The notes under the pieces were generated by a model that was not told the DNA's origin, did no database searches, and worked only from the letters and a program-made list of their open reading frames with translations. DNA of 64,000 nucleotides from CAG-103 sp905215475. GTDB lineage: Bacteria; Bacillota; Clostridia; Oscillospirales; Oscillospiraceae. Within the stretch, counting starts at the first letter, position 1, and each line of letters begins with the position of its first letter. A program made the translations under genes and the position numbers. This document shows positions 24,198 through 35,924 of this stretch, one piece after another. The stretch is taken from assembly GCA_905215475.1 (NCBI GenBank), contig CAJMPW010000005.1, forward strand, positions 1-64,000, given 5' to 3'.

Positions 24198-24229
24198 CAG
24201 GGGAGGGAACCGCCGTTCCCTCCCTGTTT
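24198..24229 (+). terminator. Hairpin between clpP and clpX (partial terminator)
   Basis: CAGGGGAGGGAA (24198-24209) pairs with TTCCCTCCCTG (24216-24226) with one bulged G and a CCGCCG loop, followed by only TTTC. The weak T-tract suggests partial termination or mRNA-end protection, setting clpP above clpX. Confidence 0.55.
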
Positions 24230-24254
24230 CAAATGTAGAAAATGTGAGGTTCTT

Positions 24255-25505
<1,251 letters not shown>

Positions 25506-25553
25506 GCCGGCGCTGACTGCACCCTTGTACCCCTGAGCGAAAGAGGAATCTGA

Positions 25554-27974
<2,421 letters not shown>

Positions 27975-27983
27975 GGTGAGCAT

Positions 27984-28577
27984 ATGCCGACCCTGAACCT
28001 GAATAAGGCGGAGTTTCTCAAGTCTGCCGTCAGCCCGTCCGGCTTTCTGGCGGCTGACCTGCCGTGCATCGTCTTTGCCGGCAAGTCAAACGTCGGCAAG
28101 TCCTCGGTCATCAACCGGCTGCTCAACCGCAAGAATTTTGCCCGCGTTGGCTCGCAGCCCGGTAAGACCGTCCACGTCAATTATTTTTGCATCGACCGCC
28201 GGGCGTACTTTGTCGACCTGCCGGGCTACGGCTATGCCAGCGTCGCCAAAACGGAGCGCGACCGCTGGGGTAAGCTCATGGAGGATTTCTTCGCTGACCC
28301 TGAGCGCATCACGCTCGGCATCATGATCGTCGACGCCCGCCACAAACCCACGGCCGATGATGAGACGATGGCCGCGTGGTTCCATTCCACCGGCTGCCCG
28401 ATGGTCGTCGTGGCCAACAAGTGCGACAAGCTCAAAAAGTCGGAGATCGAGCCGAATCTCGCGCGCATCCGCGCCACTCTGCTGCTGCCGGACGACGCGG
28501 TGCTGCTGCCGTTTTCGGCGGAAAAGGGCACCGGGCGCGAGGCGCTGCTCGGGGAGATCCTGCGTGCCGTCGGCTGA
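27984..28577 (+). CDS. engB: Ribosome biogenesis GTP-binding protein EngB (YsxC)
   Basis: A 197-residue GTPase with G1 GKSNVGKSS, G3 DLPGYG, G4 ANKCDKL and G5 FSAEKGTGR. It supports 50S assembly. GAGGTGAG lies between the lon stop and ATG 27984. A strong terminator follows at 28590. Confidence 0.95.
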   Translation: MPTLNLNKAEFLKSAVSPSGFLAADLPCIVFAGKSNVGKSSVINRLLNRKNFARVGSQPGKTVHVNYFCIDRRAYFVDLPGYGYASVAKTERDRWGKLMEDFFADPERITLGIMIVDARHKPTADDETMAAWFHSTGCPMVVVANKCDKLKKSEIEPNLARIRATLLLPDDAVLLPFSAEKGTGREALLGEILRAVG

Positions 28578-28589
28578 ATCAAAAACGCT

Positions 28590-28629
28590 GTGCAGAGCGT
28601 GCGATTGCGCGCTCTGCACTTGTTTTTTT
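28590..28629 (+). terminator. Intrinsic terminator of the tig-engB operon
   Basis: GTGCAGAGCG (28590-28599) pairs with CGCTCTGCAC (28610-28619), followed by TTG and seven T. The T-tract is also part of the -35/spacer of the next promoter. Confidence 0.9.
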
Positions 28630-28648
28630 GACGGGGACTTGCTATAAT
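28620..28648 (+). promoter_or_regulatory. Promoter of the M50-scpA-scpB operon
   Basis: TTGTTT (28620-28625), 17-nt spacer, consensus TATAAT (28643-28648), overlapping the upstream terminator. Confidence 0.6.
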
Positions 28649-28677
28649 GCAATTTCGTAGGAATGGGAGGTGCGTGC

Positions 28678-29352
28678 GTGAACACACTGCAATCGATCTG
28701 GCACGGGCTGGACTGGTCGTATCTGCTCAATATCGTGCTGTCGGTCGTTCCGGCGCTGCTGTGCATCACGTTTCACGAGGTGTCGCACGGTTGGGTCGCA
28801 TATCGCCTTGGCGATCCGACGGCGAAGGATGCCGGGCGTCTCACGCTCAACCCGCTCAAACATATCGACATGATGGGCCTGCTGATGATGGTCGTGTTCA
28901 AGTTCGGCTGGGCGAAGCCCGTACCGGTGAACATGATGCGCTTTCGCAATCCCAAGCGCGGCATGGCGCTCACGGCGCTGGCAGGGCCGGCGTCCAATGT
29001 GCTGCTTGCGCTGGTGTTTCTGTTTTTATACGGTCTGCTGTACCGGGCGCTGTATTCGGTGCAGTTTCTGCTGGACATGATCTGGCTGACGGCGTACATC
29101 AGTCTGGCGCTGGCCATTTTCAACATCATCCCGGTCTCGCCGCTCGACGGGTCGAAGGTGCTCTTTGCGCTGCTGCCCGACGCGGCCTATGCAAAGCTCA
29201 TGCGCTATGAACGCTACGGGATGATCCTGCTGCTCGTGCTGGTCGCGAGTGGCGTGCTTGGCAAGCCGCTCACCACGGTGACGGATGCCGCGTTTGACAA
29301 ACTCTTTGTATTTGCGGAGTGGGGCTATGAACTTATCGGCATCTTCGGCTAA
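28678..29352 (+). CDS. Site-2 protease family (M50) membrane protein
   Basis: A 224-residue polytopic protein with HEVSHGW (residues 33-39: two zinc ligands and Glu) and the third-ligand motif NIIPVSPLDGSK. YfhO/YwhC-type short S2P homologues of this layout commonly precede scpA in Clostridia; the substrate is unknown. The GTG at 28678 was chosen because GGGAGG (28665-28670) is 7 nt upstream. Its 3' end overlaps scpA by 26 nt. Confidence 0.85.
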   Translation: MNTLQSIWHGLDWSYLLNIVLSVVPALLCITFHEVSHGWVAYRLGDPTAKDAGRLTLNPLKHIDMMGLLMMVVFKFGWAKPVPVNMMRFRNPKRGMALTALAGPASNVLLALVFLFLYGLLYRALYSVQFLLDMIWLTAYISLALAIFNIIPVSPLDGSKVLFALLPDAAYAKLMRYERYGMILLLVLVASGVLGKPLTTVTDAAFDKLFVFAEWGYELIGIFG

Positions 29353-30136
29353 GCCGGGCGATCCAACTTATTTTCTCGAGGGCATCATCCACGACAAGAG
29401 CGAGATGGCGGATTTTGAAGGTCCGCTGAGTCTGATCCTGCTGCTGCTGTCGAAGAATAAGATCGAGATCCGCGACATCAAGATCTCGGACATCCTCGAT
29501 CAGTATCTGGAGTACCTCAACGCCATGGAAAAGCTCGATCTCGAGATCGCGAGCGAGTTCGTGCAGATGGCGTCGTATCTGCTTTATATCAAGACGCGTA
29601 TGCTCCTCACCGAGGAGAAGGAGGTCACGGAGCTTGAGCAGCTCATTGCCTCGCTCGAGCAGCTCAAGTGCAAGGATACGTATGCGGCGGTCAAGACCGT
29701 CACGCCGATGCTCGAGGCCGCGGCGCAGACCGGACTGCACTATCTGTCGCGCCCGCCGGAGCCGCTGCCGAAGGCGGCGGGGGAGTATCGCTACCGCATC
29801 GAGGAAGCCGACCTCCTGCGCGCGCTGCTGTCCGTGTTCACGCGCGGCGGCACGGCGTCGACGGAAGCGCTGCAAATGGCAGCGCCCAAGCGCATCATCT
29901 ACAGTGTGCGCGATAAGTGCCGCACGCTCATTGACGAGCTGCGTGAGCGGGGGAGCATGTCTCTCAATGCGCTCTACGGTCAGTGTGAGAGCCGCAGTGA
30001 GATCGTGGCGACCTTTTTGTCCGTGCTCGAGCTGTGCAGCCTCGGTCACCTGATGCTCTCGGAGCAAAACGGCGAATACGTCGCAAGCTTCACGGGCGGC
30101 ACGACGGACGATATTCTGGAATCCATTGTTGAGTGA
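29327..30136 (+). CDS. scpA: Segregation and condensation protein A
   Basis: A 269-residue kleisin of the SMC-ScpAB condensin. Signature segments are FEGPLSLILLLLSKNKIEIRDI near the N-terminus and the winged-helix C-terminus (SRSEIVATFLSVLELCSLGHL). ATG 29327 lies within the end of the M50 gene, preceded by GCGGAG. Confidence 0.93.
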   Translation: MNLSASSAKPGDPTYFLEGIIHDKSEMADFEGPLSLILLLLSKNKIEIRDIKISDILDQYLEYLNAMEKLDLEIASEFVQMASYLLYIKTRMLLTEEKEVTELEQLIASLEQLKCKDTYAAVKTVTPMLEAAAQTGLHYLSRPPEPLPKAAGEYRYRIEEADLLRALLSVFTRGGTASTEALQMAAPKRIIYSVRDKCRTLIDELRERGSMSLNALYGQCESRSEIVATFLSVLELCSLGHLMLSEQNGEYVASFTGGTTDDILESIVE

Positions 30137-30144
30137 GAGTTTTT

Positions 30145-30762
30145 ATGGAACACGATGAATTGCTTTCGGTCATTGAGGCCATCTTATTTGCAGCGGGCGA
30201 TCCCGTGCCGGCGTCGCGCATCGCGCTCGTCACCGGCGAGCAGACGCAGACGATCATCTCGGCTGCCAAGGAACTGGCTGCGGCGTATGAGGAAAACCGC
30301 TGCGGTATGCGCCTGGTGCAGATGAACGATCTGCTGCAGCTTTGCTCCGCACCGGAGTATGCGGATTTCATCCGCCGCGCGCTTGAGCAGCGAAAGCCGC
30401 CCAGGCTCTCGCAGCCGGCGCTGGAGGTGCTGGCGATCGTAGCATATTTTCAGCCGGTCACGCGCGCATATGTCGATCAGGTGCGCGGCGTGGACAGCGC
30501 CTACACGGTCACGACGCTGCTGGAGCGCGGGCTCATTGAGTCCTGCGGCAAGCTCGATGCACCCGGCCGCCCGTCACTGTACCGCACGAGCGCGCTGTTT
30601 TTGCGCACCATGGGTATGCAGTCGCTCGACGAGCTGCCTGTGCTGCCGGATCTGTCGTCCGATGAGGGCGCGGAAAAGCTCGAGCAGGCCATCTCGGAGC
30701 TGCGCGGCCGCGGCGAACAGATGGAGCTGACCGACACGGAGGAAAAACCGACAGGGGAGTGA
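30145..30762 (+). CDS. scpB: Segregation and condensation protein B
   Basis: A 205-residue protein with two winged helices: IEAILFAAGDPVPASRIA at the start and PALEVLAIVAYFQPVTRAYVD in the middle, plus GRPSLYRTSALFLRTMG. It partners ScpA in condensin. The start is ATG 30145; the GTG at 30133 would overlap scpA. The ribosome binding site is weak, suggesting translational coupling to scpA. Confidence 0.93.
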   Translation: MEHDELLSVIEAILFAAGDPVPASRIALVTGEQTQTIISAAKELAAAYEENRCGMRLVQMNDLLQLCSAPEYADFIRRALEQRKPPRLSQPALEVLAIVAYFQPVTRAYVDQVRGVDSAYTVTTLLERGLIESCGKLDAPGRPSLYRTSALFLRTMGMQSLDELPVLPDLSSDEGAEKLEQAISELRGRGEQMELTDTEEKPTGE

Positions 30763-30768
30763 TGCCGA

Positions 30769-31407
30769 TTGACGGCCCTGTGGATCATCCTGGCGATCGC
30801 GCTGGTGCTGACGCTGCTGAATCTGCTGCCGGTCGGCGTGGATGCGGCGTATGCCGAGGGGGCATTTTCCCTCGCGGCGCGCATCGGTCCGGCGCGGCTG
30901 CACCTGCTGCCGAAGGCGCCGGATGCAAAGCCCGGAAAGGCAAAACCCAAGAAACCGAAGAAGAAAAAAGCAAAGAAAAAGTCTGCGCCGCCGGATGCGC
31001 AGACACTGCTCAAGCTGGCGGAGCTCGGCTTGCAGGCGCTCGATCGTCTGCGGCAGAAGCTGCACGTGCGGCTGCTGCGGCTGGTGTTTGTATCCGGCGC
31101 GCCCGACCCGTATGACACGGCTCTGGCGTTCGGCTGCGTCAACGCCGCACTGGGCGCGCTCACGCCGCTGGCTGAGCGGACGCTGTGCATCGACGAGCGG
31201 GACATTCAGACCGGCGTGGATTTTGACGCCGAGCGTCCGCGCATCGACGCACGCATCGTCTGCACGATCCGCATCGGGCAGATCGTCGCCGTCGCGCTCA
31301 TATTCGGCGTCAGATATCTGAAACAAAAGCTGCAGGCAAAGAAGGCTCGCGCCGCGCGTGCAAAGACCGCGCCGGACACGCAGGAAAGGAAGGTCAGCAA
31401 TGGATAA
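30769..31407 (+). CDS. DUF2953 membrane protein
   Basis: A 212-residue protein with an N-terminal membrane helix (LWIILAIALVLTLLNLLPVGV), a Lys/Pro/Ala-rich stretch (about residues 55-72), a FVSGAPDPYDTALAFGCVNA core and a second hydrophobic part near residue 170. DUF2953 genes typically lie between scpB and ytfJ in spore formers. The start is TTG 30769 with GGGGAG at 30754-30759; the nearby ATG at 30762 is out of frame. Function unknown; a sporulation link is inferred from position. Confidence 0.78.
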   Translation: MTALWIILAIALVLTLLNLLPVGVDAAYAEGAFSLAARIGPARLHLLPKAPDAKPGKAKPKKPKKKKAKKKSAPPDAQTLLKLAELGLQALDRLRQKLHVRLLRLVFVSGAPDPYDTALAFGCVNAALGALTPLAERTLCIDERDIQTGVDFDAERPRIDARIVCTIRIGQIVAVALIFGVRYLKQKLQAKKARAARAKTAPDTQERKVSNG

Positions 31408-31780
31408 CCAAATCAGCGCAGTCATGACTGCGACCATGAGCAAGATCAAGGAAATGGTGGACACGAACACCGTCGTCGGCGAACCGATCACGACGCCGGA
31501 CGACATCACGCTCATTCCGCTCTCCCGCGTCAGCTTCGCCTTTGCCAGCGGCGGGTCGGAGTTTCCGATGAAGGAGAACCAAAACGGCGTCGGCTGCGGC
31601 AGCGGCGCAGGCGTCAAGGTCGAGCCGATGGGCTTTCTGATCGTGAAGGACGGCAATGTGCGTATGCTCAACGTCATGCCGCCCGCCTCGAACACGTTTG
31701 ACCGGCTCATCGACATGACGCCGCAGGTCATTGACCGCATCGACCGGTTCATCGACCAGCGCAAGGCCGACAAAGCATAA
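31400..31780 (+). CDS. ytfJ: YtfJ/GerW family sporulation protein
   Basis: A 126-residue protein with the family motifs VVGEPITTPDDITLIPLSRVSF, the Gly-rich GVGCGSGAGVKVEPMGFLIV and a C-terminal helix that ends in DRIDRFI. YtfJ (GerW) is needed for proper spore germination in Bacillus. The gene overlaps the DUF2953 end by 8 nt and has AAGGAAGG upstream of ATG 31400. Confidence 0.9.
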   Translation: MDNQISAVMTATMSKIKEMVDTNTVVGEPITTPDDITLIPLSRVSFAFASGGSEFPMKENQNGVGCGSGAGVKVEPMGFLIVKDGNVRMLNVMPPASNTFDRLIDMTPQVIDRIDRFIDQRKADKA

Positions 31781-31804
31781 TTCGCGCCCGGAGCGCACAC
31801 AATA
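31775..31804 (+). promoter_or_regulatory. Sigma-G/F-like promoter ahead of dacF
   Basis: GCATA (31775-31779), 18-nt spacer, CACAATA (31798-31804) resembles the forespore pattern GMATA-N18-CATNNTA with one mismatch. The match is modest; it is offered because dacF is a forespore gene in B. subtilis. Confidence 0.3.
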
Positions 31805-31842
31805 AGCACCGCCCGAAACTTCAAAAGGGTGGTGCTTGTTTT
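31804..31842 (+). repeat. 11-bp hairpin overlapping the dacF ribosome binding site (possible ytfJ terminator)
   Basis: AAGCACCGCCC (31804-31814) pairs with GGGTGGTGCTT (31827-31837), one wobble, followed by GTTTT. The right arm contains the only ribosome binding site of dacF. It may act as terminator for ytfJ, as a translation gate for dacF, or both. Confidence 0.6.
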
Positions 31843-32977
31843 GAAACGGACGATATTTGCGCTCCTGTGCGCGCTCGCTATGCTCTTTCCGTGTGTGCCG
31901 CGCGCCCACGCTGCCGGGACGGACAATGCGGCACAGGCCGCCATCGTCGTGCATCCCGAGACCGGAACGGTGCTCTATGAAAAGAATGCGGACGCACGCC
32001 TCGGCATCGCCAGCACGACAAAGATCCTGACGGCGCTCGTCGTGCTCGAGCACTGTGCGCTCGAGGAACCGGTCGAGATCCTGCCGGAATACACAGCGGT
32101 CGAGGGGTCGTCGATGTATCTGCGCGCCGGAGAGACGTATACGGTCGAGGAGCTGCTCTACGGCATGATGCTCGTGTCCGGTAATGACGCCGCAGTCGCG
32201 CTCGCGTGCCACACGGCGGGCTCGGTGCAGGCGTTTGCGGACATGATGAACGATAAGGCACGTGCACTCGGCATGACCGGCAGCGCCTTTGAAAACCCCA
32301 ACGGTCTCGATGCCGAGGGACATTATTCCACGGCGCGTGACATGGCGGTGCTCACCTGCGCAGCTATGGCGAACGACACATTTTGTACCATAGTATCAAC
32401 GCGCAGCGCGACCGTCGGCGGGCAAACGCTCGTCAATCATAACCGGCTGCTGCGCAGCTATGACGGCGCGATCGGTGTCAAGACCGGCTACACGAAGGCG
32501 TCCGGACGCACGCTTGTGTCGTGTGCGCAGCGCGGCACGACGCGCTTTGTCTGCGTGACGCTCTCGGATCCGGATGACTGGAATGATCACACGCGCCTGC
32601 TTGACTGGGCGTTTGCAAACTATGTATATCGCGCCGTCGCCGGAGATACGCCGGTGTATGCCGTGCCGGTGCTCTCCGGCGCGGTGCAGGTCTGCGCGGT
32701 AACGCCGGAGCGGGAGACCTATCTGCTCCTGCACCCGGAGGACACGGTGACGCTCACGGCGGAGCTGCCGCGCTTCGCGTTTGCGCCGGTGGAGCAGGGG
32801 GCGCGGGCGGGCACGCTCACGGCGGTTGGTCCGGCAGGGCAGCGTGTCACGGTGGCGCTGTGCTACCGGGATGCCGCAGCGCTTGACCCGAGCGTGAAGG
32901 CCACGCCGTTTGAACGGCTTGGCCGCCTGTGGGCACGAGTCAGCCGGTATTTTTCCGCTTACTATCCTGAATTTTGA
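31841..32977 (+). CDS. dacF: D-alanyl-D-alanine carboxypeptidase (DacF/DacB type)
   Basis: A 378-residue S11 penicillin-binding protein. A signal peptide (residues 1-24, ending PRAHA) precedes the catalytic domain with S58-x2-K61 (ASTTK), the SGN motif (VSGNDAAVAL) and KTG (GVKTGYT). A C-terminal beta domain and an amphipathic end (WARVSRYFSAYY) that may tether it to the membrane complete it. It trims stem peptides of peptidoglycan; the context (ytfJ upstream, rluB downstream) suggests the sporulation-associated DacF/DacB. The TTG at 31841 was chosen from the spacing to AAGGGTGG; GTG 31829 is an in-frame alternative. Confidence 0.88.
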   Translation: MKRTIFALLCALAMLFPCVPRAHAAGTDNAAQAAIVVHPETGTVLYEKNADARLGIASTTKILTALVVLEHCALEEPVEILPEYTAVEGSSMYLRAGETYTVEELLYGMMLVSGNDAAVALACHTAGSVQAFADMMNDKARALGMTGSAFENPNGLDAEGHYSTARDMAVLTCAAMANDTFCTIVSTRSATVGGQTLVNHNRLLRSYDGAIGVKTGYTKASGRTLVSCAQRGTTRFVCVTLSDPDDWNDHTRLLDWAFANYVYRAVAGDTPVYAVPVLSGAVQVCAVTPERETYLLLHPEDTVTLTAELPRFAFAPVEQGARAGTLTAVGPAGQRVTVALCYRDAAALDPSVKATPFERLGRLWARVSRYFSAYYPEF

Positions 32978-32987
32978 GGTGATGACC

Positions 32988-33689
32988 ATGCAGCAGCGGC
33001 TGCAAAAGTGCATTTCTGAGGCGGGCGTTGCATCCCGCCGCGCGGCGGAGACGATGATCTGCGCAGGCCGCGTGACTGTCAATGGCTGTGTCGCGCAGCT
33101 CGGCACGCAGGCAGATCCGGAGACCGATGTCATCTGCATTGACGGCCGTCCGCTGCCGTCCAAAGCGCCGAAGCGGTACATAATGCTCAATAAGCCGCGC
33201 GGCTATGTCACGACGCTGCACGATGAGCGCGGGCGCAAAACGGTGGCGGATCTCGTGGCCCCGGCGGGGGAGCGGCTGTATCCGGTCGGCCGGCTGGATC
33301 TGGATTCCGAGGGTCTGCTCATTTTGACCAATGACGGCGAGATCGCAAACTGCCTCATGCACCCGTCGCACGAGATCACCAAGACTTATGAGGTCGACGT
33401 TGCGGGCAATGACCTTGCGGCTGCGGCGGAGGTCATGCACGCCGTCACGGAGCTGGAGGGCTATCGCGTCCGCCCGGCGGAGGTGACGGTGCTCGCACCC
33501 GGCCGCCTGTCCGTCACGATCCATGAGGGGCGCAACCGGCAGGTGCGCCGTCTGTGTGCGCTCGCAGGGCTGCGCGTGCTGCGCCTTGTGCGCGTGGCGG
33601 AGGGTGAGCTGCGGCTCGGCACACTCGCGCCGCGCCAGTGGCGGGAATTGACCGGTGAAGAGATCGCCTACCTAAAATCGCACCTTTGA
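32988..33689 (+). CDS. rluB: 23S rRNA pseudouridine synthase RluB-type
   Basis: A 233-residue RsuA-family enzyme. An S4 domain (QRLQKCISEAGVASRRAAE, residues 3-60) is followed by the catalytic domain with GRLDLDSEGLLILTND, where the Asp of RLD is the nucleophile, and HEGRNRQVRRLCALAG. It modifies a uridine in 23S rRNA. ATG 32988 is best spaced from GAGGTGA; ATG 32982 is an alternative. Confidence 0.92.
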   Translation: MQQRLQKCISEAGVASRRAAETMICAGRVTVNGCVAQLGTQADPETDVICIDGRPLPSKAPKRYIMLNKPRGYVTTLHDERGRKTVADLVAPAGERLYPVGRLDLDSEGLLILTNDGEIANCLMHPSHEITKTYEVDVAGNDLAAAAEVMHAVTELEGYRVRPAEVTVLAPGRLSVTIHEGRNRQVRRLCALAGLRVLRLVRVAEGELRLGTLAPRQWRELTGEEIAYLKSHL

Positions 33690-33703
33690 GGCGCGGAAGT
33701 TTA

Positions 33704-33729
33704 TGCAAGTTTTTCACGGAAAAATTGCA
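33704..33729. promoter_or_regulatory. Bulged inverted repeat and TGCAA repeats upstream of the RpiR gene (candidate operator)
   Basis: TGCAAGTTTTTC (33704-33715) pairs with GAAAAATTGCA (33719-33729) with one bulged G. A further TTGCAA forms the -35 box at 33738-33743, giving three TGCAA copies within 40 bp. RpiR-type repressors often autoregulate from such sites. Confidence 0.45.
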
Positions 33730-33737
33730 AATGTTAC

Positions 33738-33766
33738 TTGCAAAATACCCGGAATTTGCTTAAAAT
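33738..33766 (+). promoter_or_regulatory. Promoter of the RpiR gene
   Basis: TTGCAA (33738-33743), 17-nt spacer, TAAAAT (33761-33766), 54 nt ahead of ATG 33821. Confidence 0.65.
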
Positions 33767-33820
33767 ATAAAAATACGCTGCATCATGGCGGCAAAAAATG
33801 CGTATTTGCAAGGTGAACAT

Positions 33821-34684
33821 ATGAAAATGGATATATTGTCTGTTTTGGAACATAAATTTCCCTCCTTTTCGAAGGGGCAGCGGACGATCGCACAGTTTAT
33901 TCTCAAGAACTATGATAAGGCGGCCTTCATGACGGCCGCACGTCTCGGCGAAGTGACCGGCGTGAGTGAGTCGACCGTCGTGCGCTTTGCTGCCGACCTC
34001 GGTTACCGGGGCTATCCCGGCATGAAAAAAGCGCTGCAGGAGATCGTGCGCAACCGCCTGACCTCGGTCGAGCGCATCGAGGCGGCCGAGAGCACCATGG
34101 ACGGGCACGACGTGCTCAAGGCGGTGCTGCGTGCCGATATCAGCAACCTTCAGGCCACGCTCGACGAAATCGATCAGGATTACTTCAATCAGGCGGTCGA
34201 TATGATCCTGTCTGCAAAGCATATCTACATCATCGGTATGCGCACGTCCACGACGCTGGCGGATTTTCTGGCGATCTATCTTCAGCTGCTGCTGGATAAC
34301 GTCACCGTCGTCAAGGAGATTGCCGCGCGCGAGGTCTATGAGCAGCTGCTGCGCATCGGTGAGGGCGACCTCATCATCGGCATCAGCTTCCCGCGCTATT
34401 CCAAGCGCACGATCAGCGCCATGAAGTTTGCGCGCGACCACGGTGCGCGCTGTCTCGGCCTGACGGACGGCAAGGTCTCGCCGCTCAATGAGATCTCGGA
34501 CGTCTGCCTGTATACGAAAAGCGAGATGGTCTCGTTCCTCGATTCTCTCGTCGCACCGCTGAGCATGATCAACGCGCTCATCATGGCGGTCAGCGCGCGC
34601 GACCGTGCGCGCACGTTCGAGACCTTCCGGGAGCTGGAGAACGTCTGGAAAGAATACGAGGTGTATGGAACCGTTGAAAGCTGA
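33821..34684 (+). CDS. MurR/RpiR family transcriptional regulator
   Basis: A 287-residue protein: N-terminal HTH_6 domain (SKGQRTIAQFIL, TGVSESTVVRFAADLGYRGYPGMK, residues about 12-75) and a C-terminal SIS sugar-phosphate-binding domain (IYIIGMRTSTTLADFLA, GEGDLIIGISFPRYSKRTI). Such regulators sense phosphosugars. No sugar catabolic gene lies next to it; the downstream flavoprotein overlaps it by 20 nt, so the effector and targets are unclear. AAGGTGA precedes ATG 33821. Confidence 0.9.
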   Translation: MKMDILSVLEHKFPSFSKGQRTIAQFILKNYDKAAFMTAARLGEVTGVSESTVVRFAADLGYRGYPGMKKALQEIVRNRLTSVERIEAAESTMDGHDVLKAVLRADISNLQATLDEIDQDYFNQAVDMILSAKHIYIIGMRTSTTLADFLAIYLQLLLDNVTVVKEIAAREVYEQLLRIGEGDLIIGISFPRYSKRTISAMKFARDHGARCLGLTDGKVSPLNEISDVCLYTKSEMVSFLDSLVAPLSMINALIMAVSARDRARTFETFRELENVWKEYEVYGTVES

Positions 34685-35903
34685 TGTAGTCGTGATCGGC
34701 GGCGGTGCGGCCGGGTCCATGTGCGCGCTCACAGCGGCGCAGCGCGGGCTGAGCGTCGTGCTGCTCGAGCCGAATAAGATGCTCGGCAAAAAGCTGCGCA
34801 TCACCGGAAAAGGCCGCTGCAATGTGACGAACAACTGCGACATCAAGACCGTGCTCGCAAACATTCCCGGCGACGGCCGGTTCCTCTACAGTGCGCTCAA
34901 CCGCTTGGAGCCGCACGACACGATGGCGCTGTTTGAATCCCTCGGCGTGCCGCTCAAAACCGAGCGCGGCAACCGCGTGTTCCCGGTCTCCGACCGCTCG
35001 CACGACATCGCCAATGCGCTTGAGCGCGCCTATGCGCACGCGGGTGGACGCATCCTGCACGCCTGCGCGACCGATATTCTGACGCGCGACGGTGCGGTCT
35101 GCGCCGTCGTGACCACGGAGGGCACGATCGACTGCGGCGCGGCCGTTGTCTGCACCGGCGGTATGTCGTACCCGCTCACCGGCTCGACCGGCGACGGCTA
35201 TCGCTTTGCGCGGCAGTTCGGCCACACGGTCACACCGCTGCGTGCCTCGCTCGTGCCGCTGGAATCCAATGACCCATGGTGCGCCGAGATGCAGGGCTTT
35301 TCCCTGCGCAACGTGACGCTCACGGTCTATGATGAAAACAATAAGCAGGTCTATTCCGACCTCGGCGAGATGCTCTTTACGCATTTCGGCGTCTCCGGAC
35401 CGCTGGTCCTGTCGGCAAGCGCGCATATGCGCGACTTCTCGCAGCACACCTACCGCCTGTCCATCGACCTGAAGCCGGCGCTGGATGAAAAGAAGCTTGA
35501 CGCGCGCATCCTGCGTGATTTTCAGAAATATGCCAACCGCGACTTTAAGAATGCGCTCTACGACCTTGCAGGTCATGCCATGATCCCGGTGCTCGTGCGC
35601 CTGTCCGGAATCCCGGAGGACACAAAGGTCAATGCCATCACACGCGAGCAGCGGCACAAGCTCGTGGAGCTGTTTAAGCATTTTCCGGTCTCCGTGTGCG
35701 GTACGCGCCCGATCAGTGAGGCGATCATCACCTCCGGCGGCGTGTCGGTCAAGGAGATCAATCCCCGCACCATGGCATCCAAGTTGATGCCGGGACTGTA
35801 TTTTGCCGGCGAGGTGCTCGATCTGGACGCCTACACCGGCGGCTATAACCTGCAGATCGCGTGGAGCACCGGTTATGTGGCCGGAAACGCTGTCTGCACA
35901 TAA
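34665..35903 (+). CDS. HI0933/YhiN-family FAD-dependent oxidoreductase
   Basis: A 412-residue flavoprotein with the dinucleotide-binding motif VVIGGGAAGSMCA, the family signature LGKKLRITGKGRCNVTN and the C-terminal GLYFAGEVLDLDAYTGGYNLQIAWSTG FAD contact. Homologues have been described as aminoacetone oxidases, but the physiological substrate is uncertain. ATG 34665 lies inside the end of the regulator gene with GAGGTG upstream. It is followed by cmk and ispH, a common clostridial order. Confidence 0.88.
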   Translation: MEPLKADVVVIGGGAAGSMCALTAAQRGLSVVLLEPNKMLGKKLRITGKGRCNVTNNCDIKTVLANIPGDGRFLYSALNRLEPHDTMALFESLGVPLKTERGNRVFPVSDRSHDIANALERAYAHAGGRILHACATDILTRDGAVCAVVTTEGTIDCGAAVVCTGGMSYPLTGSTGDGYRFARQFGHTVTPLRASLVPLESNDPWCAEMQGFSLRNVTLTVYDENNKQVYSDLGEMLFTHFGVSGPLVLSASAHMRDFSQHTYRLSIDLKPALDEKKLDARILRDFQKYANRDFKNALYDLAGHAMIPVLVRLSGIPEDTKVNAITREQRHKLVELFKHFPVSVCGTRPISEAIITSGGVSVKEINPRTMASKLMPGLYFAGEVLDLDAYTGGYNLQIAWSTGYVAGNAVCT

Positions 35904-35924
35904 CGAAGAAAGGAAACGAACGTT

